A stretch of DNA of 7,907 nt, taken from positions 1 through 7,907 of the forward strand of contig JBBSNI010000282.1 in the NCBI GenBank assembly GCA_038232695.1, in the 5' to 3' direction. This DNA is from JAJNNC01 sp038232695 (GTDB lineage: Bacteria; Bacteroidota; Bacteroidia; Cytophagales; Cyclobacteriaceae). Position 1 is the first letter of the stretch, and the number at the start of each line of letters is the position of its first letter. The notes under the pieces were generated by a model. It made no database searches, was not told where the DNA came from, and worked only from the letters and a program-made list of their open reading frames with translations. The position numbers and the translations under genes were made by a program. Shown piece by piece: positions 1 through 7,100 of the stretch.

Positions 1-31
1 AACCCATCCATTTTTTCTGTTATCTTTGCTA

Positions 32-97
32 CAAGAGCCTGGCTCTTGCGGGAAGCATCATTGTGTAGGAGTCGCATCTTCGCAAAAAGGTGCTTCC
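32..97. repeat. Inverted-repeat cluster, possible dispersed intergenic repeat
   Basis: Two nested pairings are visible. CAAGAGCC (32-39) and GGCTCTTG (41-48) form an 8-bp perfect inverted repeat around one T. Immediately after it, GGAAGCA (51-57) pairs with TGCTTCC (91-97) across a 33-base loop. No convincing gene occupies 1-150. The + frame from position 1 stays open to a stop at 157-159, but the peptide is rich in Arg, Cys and Phe and does not look like a protein I recognise. Compact palindromes in non-coding DNA suggest a REP-like dispersed repeat or an RNA hairpin downstream of whatever gene lies to the left. The pairing is seen directly; the repeat interpretation is inference. Confidence 0.4.
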
Positions 98-151
98 TCT
101 TTTATTTTCCAAACCTTTTCAAAAACTTACCGGACTATTGGTTAAGGAAGT

Positions 152-399
152 ATGCATAATTTAAAACTGAGTGATTAAACAGGCTTTCCACAGCCTACTC
201 CAAGGACGATGCCACTGTACTGATCAGAGAATTAAAAGAACAGTTTGAGAAACAGCAGCAGTTGTACGAACTGCAAATCAAAGAGTTAAAAGACCAGTTT
301 GAAAAAGAGCGGGCGTTATGCAAAGCGCAAATTAATCAATTGCAGGACGACATCAAGTTTTTGCGGGATATGCTTATGAACAAGAAAGAACAAGCCTGA
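152..399 (+). pseudogene. Coiled-coil protein tail with broken 5' end
   Basis: A frame open from 175 to the TGA at 397-399 encodes about 74 residues of strongly heptad-like, Glu/Lys/Gln-rich sequence ending in FLRDMLMNKKEQA. It contains an imperfect 18-residue (54-bp) tandem repeat: ELKEQFEKQQQLYELQIK (from 229) and ELKDQFEKERALCKAQIN (from 283). The frame has no ATG or GTG before residue positions near its end, so it cannot start normally. An ATG at 152-154, preceded by AAGGAAG, opens another frame (MHNLKLSD) that stops at 176-178. Restoring one lost base near 175 would join the two into an 82-residue protein. Similar coiled-coil tails are found behind helix-turn-helix domains in Bacteroidota proteins, but no such domain is visible here. 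I infer a frameshifted or 5'-truncated gene remnant of unknown function. Confidence 0.5.
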
Positions 400-413
400 G
401 CATTATTTCATAA

Positions 414-469
414 TGACTTTTCAAAAAGGCGTTTTTTTTGTAATTTTGACCTTTGGAAAAGTCAAAATT
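414..469. repeat. AT-rich alternative hairpins, possible terminator
   Basis: AATTTTGAC (442-450) is the exact reverse complement of GTCAAAATT (461-469), with a 10-base loop. TGACTTTTC (414-422) is also the exact reverse complement of GAAAAGTCA (456-464). The two pairings share bases and exclude one another. A run of eight T lies between them (432-439). The position directly after the coiled-coil remnant fits a transcription terminator, but the stems are AT-rich and the T-run is not placed immediately 3' of a GC-rich stem, so the call is weak. Confidence 0.35.
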
Positions 470-509
470 TATAATCGATTTAGCTGTTAGAAAGTCGAGA
501 AACCTATAG

Positions 510-677
510 AAGAACTTCCATACCGCCTTTACCAGGTATTTATATCATAAAATAGATTGGAACGACCGGCTGATCGGCATCAAGGGTGCCAGGGGCGTAG
601 GCAAAACTACCCTGATGCTTCAACGCCTCACCTTTAATCTGAAAGGCATTTTGGTTTTTTGTATTGAACAGTTTTGA
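510..677 (+). pseudogene. N-terminal stub of an AAA-family ATPase (truncated)
   Basis: Between the stops at 507-509 and 675-677 the frame reads FTRYLYHKIDWNDRLIGIKG, then ARGVGKTTLMLQRL. This matches the start of Bacteroidota AAA_14/DUF4143-type ATPases, in which an RYLY...IDWN.RLI segment leads into the P-loop. The Walker A motif GARGVGKTT lies at 585-611. The frame then ends after about 56 codons. The Walker B motif, the sensor and the whole C-terminal DUF4143 half are missing, and no other frame before 748 resumes them. There is no ATG at the 5' end. Intact family members are about 380-400 residues, so this is a remnant left by a large deletion. It differs in sequence from the complete ATPase at 1476-2636 (P-loop GPRQSGKTT), so it is not a recent local copy of that gene. 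Confidence 0.75.
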
Positions 678-747
678 AGAAAATAGTTAATATGCAGCTT
701 GTTTCGGTAAAACACGTCCGTTAAATCTCAATTAATATGCTTTTTCT

Positions 748-1437
748 ATGCAACCCATAGCCTTATTTGCTTATATCACTATCCTGCTTACCTCTCTGAC
801 TCAGCCTCCTAAACCTGTTAGGCAGGACCCCGCTGCGTTTACCCCATTATTCAATAGAGAAAATTTAAAGGGATGGTACACTTTTCTGCCAACGCATGGG
901 AAAAACAAAGACCCCGAAGGTGTTTTCCAGGTGCAGGACAGTATGTTGCACATATCAGGCAAAGAGTTCGGATATGTGATGACAGAAGAGGTGTTTGAAG
1001 ATTTCCATCTTACGCTGGCTTTCAAATGGGGGCAGAAAAAGTGGCCGCCCCGTGAAGATGCCAAAAGGGACAGCGGCATCCTGTACTATGTGCCCGAAGA
1101 TTACCCGGACAAAGTATGGCCCAAAAGCATTGAGTGCCAGATACAGGAAGGAGACTGCGGCGACTTCTGGATGATTAAACAAACGTCTATTGAAGTCAAT
1201 GGCAAACGCAATAAGCCCCAAGCTAACGTCAGGATTGTTAAACAAAAAGATGCCGAAAAACCTACGGGTATGTGGAACACGGTAGAAGTCATCTGTCATA
1301 AAAACAAATGCACCCACTTGGTAAACGGGATTGTCGTCAACGAAGGCACGGATCCTAACATCCACAAAGGCAGGATATTGCTTCAGTCCGAAGGAGCAGA
1401 GATTTTTTACAAAGATATTACCGTCAAAAGATTATAG
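748..1437 (+). CDS. Secreted DUF1080 protein (3-keto-disaccharide hydrolase-like)
   Basis: This 229-residue protein starts with a hydrophobic segment (about residues 4-17) that looks like a Sec signal peptide. No lipobox Cys is present, so periplasmic or secreted location is likelier than lipoprotein anchoring. The rest is a single DUF1080 domain, which has a concanavalin-like fold. Landmarks are FTPLFNRENLKGW (31-43), a strand around FEDFHLTLAFKW (83-94), RDSGILYY (107-114), IECQIQEGD (128-136), GMWNTVEV and VNGIVVNEG near residues 175-200, and a terminal GRILLQSEGAEIFYKDI strand. DUF1080 proteins are annotated as 3-keto-disaccharide hydrolases and some act on 3-keto-glycosides, but substrates differ widely and none can be inferred here. 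The length fits a one-domain member. It stands alone, 70 bp after the ATPase stub and convergent with the next gene, with no oxidoreductase partner in the window. The ATG at 748 gives a proper signal peptide; an ATG at 737 is out of frame. Confidence 0.88.
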   Translation: MQPIALFAYITILLTSLTQPPKPVRQDPAAFTPLFNRENLKGWYTFLPTHGKNKDPEGVFQVQDSMLHISGKEFGYVMTEEVFEDFHLTLAFKWGQKKWPPREDAKRDSGILYYVPEDYPDKVWPKSIECQIQEGDCGDFWMIKQTSIEVNGKRNKPQANVRIVKQKDAEKPTGMWNTVEVICHKNKCTHLVNGIVVNEGTDPNIHKGRILLQSEGAEIFYKDITVKRL

Positions 1438-1475
1438 ATAGCCATAGAAAGTAAAGCAGTTGTATTCTAGTCAAA

Positions 1476-2636
1476 TCAGGAAGAAAAAATATCCGTACAG
1501 TCCTGCCAGGGCAATACGGTGTGCTGCGACCTGACCTGAGCGGTATCGCCGCCGTAAATAAGATAAGCACTTACCTGGGCAGCCGCTATGTTCTTGTAGA
1601 AATCTAACCCCTGAAAAAACGTAGCATGAATGGTTTTTCCTGATTTGATCTCAGCAATCTTGAGCCCATCAGGTTTTTCTGTCAGAAAGTCTATTTCATG
1701 CCCGGTGTTGTCACGCCAGAAATAATCCGCAGGACGCTGTCCCTGGTTGAAACGGTACTTCTGTAGCTCTGACAAGACCAGCGACTCAAACAACGCTCCT
1801 TTGAGATAATGCGTGTCAAGCTGCTCCACACCTTGTATGCCTAGCAGCGAACAAGCCAGCCCGGTATCATAAAAATACAGCTTAGGTGTTTTTACTATCC
1901 TTTTATTGTAGTTTTTGTGGTGAGGACGCAGCAGAAACACCACATAGCTGGCTTCCAGCACAGAAATCCAGGCTTTGATGGTTTTGGTATCTACCCCTAC
2001 TTCGTTGGATAGAGAAGCCATGCTCAGCAACTGCCCGGTTCTTCCGGCACACAGTTTCAGGAAGGTCTGAAAACTGTTGAGGTTCTGCACATACGTGATC
2101 TGCCTTACATCTCTTTCCAGGTACGTTTGAATATAATCCGGAATCCATTCCCCCGGACTTAGATGCTGGTCGTAAAGGCGGGGATAAAACCCCTGGTAAA
2201 GCAGAGGCTCATAAGTGTCTACAGCATAGCCGCTATCTTGTAGCTCCCGGATAGATAGCGGCAGCAAATGAAAAATAGCACTTCGCCCGGCCAGGCTCTG
2301 CGACACCGATTGTGCCAAAGAAAAGTTTTGAGAACCCGTAAGTACAAACCGGGCAGGACGCGGCTCCTCGTCTACCATGCCCTGCATATAGGAAGCCAGT
2401 TGGGGGACATGCTGTACCTCATCCACGATCATGGCGGGGGCGGAATGCAAAAATCCCCGTGGGTCATTTGTCGCATACTCCCGTGTGTCCGGGAACTCAA
2501 GGTTTACGTAGGTATGACCAGGAAAGAGGCTGCGTACCAAAGTAGTTTTCCCCGACTGCCGCGGCCCCGTGACGGTGATGACAGGTATTTTTTCAGAAGC
2601 ACGAAGGATAGTATGGCTGATGCTGCGGGGTATCAT
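1476..2636 (-). CDS. AAA-family ATPase with DUF4143 domain
   Basis: This is a complete 386-residue cytoplasmic ATPase. The N-terminal AAA_14 domain shows Walker A GPRQSGKTT (24-32), Walker B IVDEVQHVP (70-78), a sensor-like strand FVLTGSQNF (97-105) and SLAGR (114-118). The middle part holds YLERDVRQ and a winged-helix-like segment (LSMASLSNEVGVDTKTIKAWI). The DUF4143 C-terminal half includes KLYFYDTGLACSLLGI, GALFESLVLSEL and HEIDFL followed by AEIKSG, which resembles a PD-(D/E)XK nuclease core. Length is typical. These ATPases are common and multicopy in Bacteroidota; their role is unsettled, and ATP binding is the only activity supported here. The ATG at 2634-2636 is the only plausible start because the next Met is residue 69, beyond the P-loop. 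The gene converges on the DUF1080 gene with 38 bp between stops. It follows the membrane protein gene by 69 bp, but that gap has its own promoter and palindrome, so separate transcription is likely. Confidence 0.93.
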   Translation of the reverse strand: MIPRSISHTILRASEKIPVITVTGPRQSGKTTLVRSLFPGHTYVNLEFPDTREYATNDPRGFLHSAPAMIVDEVQHVPQLASYMQGMVDEEPRPARFVLTGSQNFSLAQSVSQSLAGRSAIFHLLPLSIRELQDSGYAVDTYEPLLYQGFYPRLYDQHLSPGEWIPDYIQTYLERDVRQITYVQNLNSFQTFLKLCAGRTGQLLSMASLSNEVGVDTKTIKAWISVLEASYVVFLLRPHHKNYNKRIVKTPKLYFYDTGLACSLLGIQGVEQLDTHYLKGALFESLVLSELQKYRFNQGQRPADYFWRDNTGHEIDFLTEKPDGLKIAEIKSGKTIHATFFQGLDFYKNIAAAQVSAYLIYGGDTAQVRSQHTVLPWQDCTDIFSS

Positions 2637-2640
2637 AACA

Positions 2641-2648
2641 CAAAGATA
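2641..2648 (-). promoter_or_regulatory. -7 promoter box of the DUF4143 ATPase gene
   Basis: On the minus strand the bases read TATCTTTG, an exact match to the Bacteroidota -7 consensus TAnnTTTG. The box ends only four bases before the ATG at 2636, so transcription would begin at or within a few bases of the start codon. The mRNA would be leaderless or nearly so, with no room for a Shine-Dalgarno site. I find no well-spaced -33 TTG; that position falls inside the adjacent palindrome. Confidence 0.55.
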
Positions 2649-2654
2649 AGAAAC

Positions 2655-2689
2655 TTTACAAATATGGAATTGAATTCCATATTTGTAAA
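2655..2689. promoter_or_regulatory. Perfect 35-bp palindrome, likely operator of the ATPase gene
   Basis: The 17-base arm TTTACAAATATGGAATT (2655-2671) is followed by a single G (2672) and then its exact reverse complement (2673-2689). There are no mismatches. It lies 6 bp upstream of the -7 box of the ATPase gene and covers the region where the -33 element and upstream contacts would be. A dimeric DNA-binding protein bound here would compete with RNA polymerase, so an operator is the simplest reading. It is unlikely to be an intrinsic terminator of the upstream gene, since the stem is AT-rich and no T-run follows on the minus strand. Whether the ATPase or another protein binds it is unknown. 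Confidence 0.6.
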
Positions 2690-2705
2690 AAAGTAATTCC
2701 CCAAT

Positions 2706-3995
2706 CTATCCCGCAAAATCCTCCTCATATATTACTTTTCCGCCAGCTTTACCCAGGCGCAAGTTTCTGACGCTGCCGTTGCCATGAAAGCGATACAGAA
2801 TACCGGCAATCTGGCTGTTGTCCTGTGGCAGCGTACCTTCATAAGCCAGCTTCCGGTTGACCCATAGCCTGAACTGCCCGTCTTTGGCTTCACATTTTAC
2901 CTGCACCCAATCTGAAAGGTTGCAGCCAAACGCCGTAAGGTCAAGCTTGCCATCCTGCATCACGCTGCCTTTCAGTTGTTGGTCTACCTTCGCCAGGCAA
3001 CCGGGGATCGTCAGCGGAATAATAATAGAAGGCGCGCGGCTGCGCAAGATCACTACGCTGGTATCCTGACAAACCGCTTCACCTTTGTTGAAATTACTTT
3101 TTAGCTCCGTTTCCAGGGTAAAATCATTGCCGGACAATGCGCCAAAGTTACCTACATTGTAGTAAGCTGTCCAGGGTATGGAAGTCTGTGTGTCTGAACA
3201 AAGCGCTTCCGAAGGCAGGCTGAGCATACCTTGCTGCATCAGATTTTCTGTAAAGTAAAGCGGCACGGGCTGTTCTATCATCGCCAGCCAGCCTTTGGTT
3301 TTGATCATCACTTCCTGTTCTTTCACCACCTGACTGTTTACCAGCAGCTTTGTCTGATACACGCCAGGGTAATAATACAAAGCCGTATGTTGATGCTTGT
3401 CTGCCGCTACATAGGTCTGAGCCTGCGTATCTTCGGCAGACTGGATAGACACAGGACGGTCAACGGCTGCCGTCGCATCATAACGAAAGACCACCGTATT
3501 GGGCAAACCGGTGGCGATAGGATGCGCTGAGAATGAGAAATCTTTGGAAGCAGCAACCGCTATACCGGCGGGCGTGTGATCCGTGGAAAAAACAGTACCC
3601 AGCAGCGCAAAAACACCCACAATGAACAACAGCAGGATAGCCGCTGCCCTGGCAATATGCTTTCTGTCCTGCTCATATTCCTGAGAAGCCTCATGCTTTT
3701 CTGTAGTGTCCAAACGCTGAAGCTGTTGTTGGGCGGTCACCAACGCCCGCCAGTGATCGTATCCTGCATAGCGTGCCAGCGTATTTAGCGTCGTGGTGTG
3801 CGGAAAGCTGTCGTATTTTACCTTTCCCCAGACACGTTTGAGCGTGGTAGAACTCAGGTGGATGCCCGTTTCCTCCTGTATCAGGTCGCCCAGGCAAATA
3901 AAGTCCTGATGCGTCCAATGGTCAGGGCTGCCCCAGCCTGTTTTTTGCTCAATCAGACTCAGACAGTGCTGAAGATAAGGTTTTTCGTTTTTCAT
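2706..3995 (-). CDS. Single-pass membrane protein: DNA-binding-like, PKD-like and LamG-like domains
   Basis: This 429-residue protein has three visible parts. Residues 1-90 form a soluble domain with FICLGDLIQEETGIHLSSTTL, KRVWG (53-57), and TLNTLARYAGYDHWRAL (69-85). This pattern recurs at the N-terminus of Bacteroidota membrane proteins and resembles a helix-turn-helix DNA-binding domain. One membrane helix follows (about 115-136), preceded by the positive stretch DRKHIAR, so the N-terminus should be cytoplasmic. Residues about 150-235 look like a PKD/Ig-like beta domain (NTVVFRYDA, HTALYYYPGVYQTKLLV). Residues about 270-429 look like a concanavalin/LamG domain (NDFTLETELKS, WVQVKCEAKDGQFRLWVN, GNGSVRNLRLG). 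Four or more Cys in the outer part could form disulfides. I infer an extracytoplasmic ligand or glycan sensor tethered to a possible DNA-binding head. The ligand is unknown, and direct DNA binding is not established. It is divergent from the GT117 gene across a 201-bp gap. Confidence 0.8.
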   Translation of the reverse strand: MKNEKPYLQHCLSLIEQKTGWGSPDHWTHQDFICLGDLIQEETGIHLSSTTLKRVWGKVKYDSFPHTTTLNTLARYAGYDHWRALVTAQQQLQRLDTTEKHEASQEYEQDRKHIARAAAILLLFIVGVFALLGTVFSTDHTPAGIAVAASKDFSFSAHPIATGLPNTVVFRYDATAAVDRPVSIQSAEDTQAQTYVAADKHQHTALYYYPGVYQTKLLVNSQVVKEQEVMIKTKGWLAMIEQPVPLYFTENLMQQGMLSLPSEALCSDTQTSIPWTAYYNVGNFGALSGNDFTLETELKSNFNKGEAVCQDTSVVILRSRAPSIIIPLTIPGCLAKVDQQLKGSVMQDGKLDLTAFGCNLSDWVQVKCEAKDGQFRLWVNRKLAYEGTLPQDNSQIAGILYRFHGNGSVRNLRLGKAGGKVIYEEDFAG

Positions 3996-4020
3996 AGATA
4001 ACAGGAATTTCGTTCACCCT

Positions 4021-4042
4021 GGTCGTAGCGTCCGCTACGATC
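4021..4042. repeat. Inverted repeat TCGTAGCG/CGCTACGA
   Basis: TCGTAGCG (4023-4030) and CGCTACGA (4033-4040) are exact reverse complements separated by TC. The pairing can extend by one G-T and one G-C pair to 4021-4042. It lies in the divergent intergenic region, about 26 bp upstream of the membrane protein start. It could be an operator for that gene or a dispersed palindromic repeat. No -7 box matching TAnnTTTG was found for the membrane protein near it. Confidence 0.45.
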
Positions 4043-4088
4043 CAAAAAGCTTTTGTATAGCCCAAGTATAACAAAAAAACAGACGGAA

Positions 4089-4147
4089 TGCCATCGCCTT
4101 GCGTCAACTTGTATGAACTTGTACAAGCGGTGAATGGCACCGGTGCC
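4089..4147. other. Structured region upstream of the GT117 gene
   Basis: Several symmetric elements overlap here. TGCCATCGCC (4089-4098) can pair with 4129-4139 (one bulged A and one G-T pair). CTTGTA (4108-4113) can pair with TACAAG (4122-4127) inside that stem. The direct repeat AACTTGTA occurs at 4106-4113 and 4116-4123, ten bases apart, about one helical turn. CTTGTACAAG (4118-4127) and GGCACCGGTGCC (4136-4147) are perfect palindromes, and the second competes with the long stem. If transcribed toward the GT117 gene this would lie in its 5' leader, 50-108 bases before the ATG. A cis-regulatory RNA, an operator array or a dispersed repeat are all possible. Nothing matches a riboswitch class I know. 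Confidence 0.4.
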
Positions 4148-4196
4148 TCCCGGAAAATACCTTGCTGCATAAACAGACCACGAAAAAAATAGCTGA

Positions 4197-7100
4197 ATGC
4201 ATTACAGGAAATTAAATCAGTATATCGGTTGGATAATGTTCGCCATCGCTACTACTGTGTACGCGCTTACTGTAGAACCTACCGCCAGCCTGTGGGACTG
4301 CGGGGAGTTTATCGCCGCCGCCTACAAGCTACAGGTGCCGCATCCGCCGGGCGCACCTTTCTTTCTGCTGTTGGGACGTTTGTTCTCCTTTCTGGCTTTA
4401 GGCAATACCGAAAGGGTCGCTTTCTGGATCAATATGATCAGCGTCGTCAGCAGCGGAGCTACCATTATGTTGCTGTATTGGACGATCGTTTTGCTGTGCA
4501 AAAAGTTACTGAAAGTGACCAACGGCAGCGAAACCCGGAATCAAACCCTCTGGCTGACCGGCAGCGGCGTGGTGGGTGCTTTGGCGTATACTTTCTCCGA
4601 CTCCTTCTGGTTTTCTGCGACCGAGGCGGAAGTCTACGGACTATCTTCCTTTTTTACGGCTTTTGTATTCTGGGCGATGTTGCAATGGGAGCATATCACC
4701 TCGCCCACAGCGGCTAACCGCTGGCTCATCCTGATCGCCTATATGATGGGGCTGTCTATCGGCGTGCATTTGCTTAACCTGGTGACGATCCCGGCTTTGG
4801 GACTGATCTATTATTTTAAGCAATACAAAACAGCTACTCCGGCGGGCATCCTCCTGACGCTAACGACCGGATTGGGACTGATCGGGCTGATCATGGCAGG
4901 CATCATTCCCGGACTGCCATCGCTGGCAGGATCGTTTGAAGTATTTTTTGTCAACAGCCTGGGGCTACCCTTTGGCGCAGGGCTGATCGTTTTTGTCCTG
5001 CTGATGCTAAGTGGATTGATGTATGGATTGTATGCATCGCTCCAACGCCAGAAGGTGCCGCTGCATACCGGTTTGCTGGCGTTGACTTTTATGCTGATCG
5101 GTTATGCTTCCTATGCGATGGTGCCCATACGCTCTGCCTACGATCCACCGATTGATGAGAACAATCCTGAAACCATCATCAGCTTTGTCTCTTACCTCAA
5201 GCGGGAACAGTACGGCAGCCGTCCGCTGCTCTACGGACCGTACTTTACCGCCAACCTGATTGACCGGCAGCAGGGCGCACCCGTTTATGAAAAAGGCAAA
5301 GACAAGTATATCATTGCAGATTACAGACTGGAAAATATCTACGATCCAAAGAAGAGCAGTGTTTTTCCCAGAGCCTACAGTACGCAAGACAATCATGCGC
5401 AACTATACCGGCAGTGGATGAATTTGCGCCCTAACGAAGAACCTGGTTTTGCCGACAATTTGAGTTTCTTCTTTCGCTACCAGTTAGGACATATGTTTAT
5501 GCGCTACTTTATGTGGAACTTCGTAGGGCGCGAAAGCGACGTCAAAGATGCCGGCTGGCTGCTGCCCTGGGATGCAGCCAAACAAGTGCCTAAAGCATTG
5601 GCTGAAAACAAAGCCCGCAACAACTACTACATGCTGCCCCTGCTGCTGGGACTGGCAGGGCTTTTCTTTCAATACCGCAACGATATGAAAGGCTTCTCCG
5701 TGGTAGCCCTGTTGTTTCTGCTCACAGGCGTAGCCCTGGTGGTCTATCTGAACTCGCCGCCTATAGAACCGCGCGAGCGGGACTATATTTATGTAGGCGC
5801 TTACTATGCTTTTGCTATCTGGATAGGGTTTGGGGCAATGGCTACGGCGCAGTTCATCAGCCGGTTTTTTAAAAACAGATTTTATGCTGGCGTTGCTGCC
5901 CTGTCGGCCTGCCTGGCTGTTCCCGCCCTGATGGCTGCCCAGGCCTGGGACGACCACGACCGGACGGGCCGTTATTTTGCCATAGACATTGCCAAAAACG
6001 TGCTGGCATCCTGTGCCCCCAATGCCATCCTGTTTACCGGCGGCGACAATGATACTTTTCCGCTGTGGTATGCACAGGAGGTAGAAGGTTTCCGTACCGA
6101 TGTGCGCGTGATCGTGCTGAGCTACTTCAACACCGACTGGTATATCGACCAGATGAAACGTCCGGCGTATGATTCCGAACCGCTGCCTTTTTCCCTGACA
6201 GCAGAAAACTATAAGCAGGGCGGCGCAAACGACTATCTGCCTTACGTGGAGCGTCCTGCCATCAAAGGAGCGATCAGTCTGAAACAATATCTCAAACTCA
6301 TTAAGGACAACTCACCGGCCTTGCAACTACCTGGTGCCCGGGCGCGGTACAATACCGTTCCTGCCAAAACCTTTTACTTAGATGTAGAAACTGTATCGCC
6401 TGCTGAAAAGGAGAAAGTGAACGCATCCACCGTGCGCAATAGCCCCTCCATCCCTGCCGCTTTACAGGACATCATTCCTGAAAATATGCAAAACCTGTAT
6501 ACAGACCGTATGTTTATTAACATGAAAGGCAACGCATTAGAGAAAAAAGACCTGATGATCCTCGACCTGCTGGCTACCAACCGATGGGAGCGGCCCGTCT
6601 ACTTCAACCCTACCTCGCTGATGGGAACTAACCTGGATTTCAGTGCGCATGTCGTACAGGAAGGATCGGCTTACCGCCTGCTGCCCGTCAACAATCCTGA
6701 CCCTTCGGACATACTGGTCAACAGCGATACGATGTACCACCACATGATGCACGAGTTCTCCTGGCGGGCGCTGGACAACCCGGATATTTATTACTCTACA
6801 GAAGACCATATTTACCGGGGCGTGTCGGCGTATAGGCAGAATTTTAATACCCTGATCGGTACGTTGCTGGCAGAAGGCAAGACCGAAAAAGCCAGAAAAG
6901 CTTTGATGAAATCTTTGGAAGCCATGCCCGATACAGCCGTCGCCTATGATTTCAATACGGTGGAGGTTGTCAAATTTCTGTGGATGCTTAAAGAAGAAGA
7001 AAAAGCCCTGTCATTGAGCCGCAAACTGCACGAACAAGCCAAGAATACCCTGGATTATTGTCTAAAGCAACAAAACAACACGAGCAGCATAGAAGTCACC

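Noticed and set aside
1..747. Insertion sequence or integrated element as the cause of the left-end decay
   Set aside because: No transposase frame, paired terminal repeats or target-site duplication could be identified around the remnants.
955..1365. 136-codon open frame on the minus strand
   Set aside because: It lies entirely inside the DUF1080 gene in another frame, and its translation matches no family. It is a shadow of the real gene.
1438..1475. Possible bidirectional terminator between the convergent DUF1080 and ATPase genes
   Set aside because: Only a 5-bp TAGAA/TTCTA pairing with a long loop is present, with no T-run suited to either strand.
2268..2696. 142-codon + strand frame crossing the 35-bp palindrome
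   Set aside because: It is antisense to the P-loop region of the ATPase gene, and its translation has no recognisable domain.
3949..4170. 73-codon open frame on the minus strand across the divergent intergenic region
   Set aside because: It overlaps the start of the membrane protein gene in another frame, and much of it is formed by the palindromes. No domain is recognisable.
5484..6287. 267-codon open frame on the minus strand
   Set aside because: It is antisense to well-conserved GT117 coding sequence, and its composition is His/Gln/Arg-rich as expected of a complement frame.
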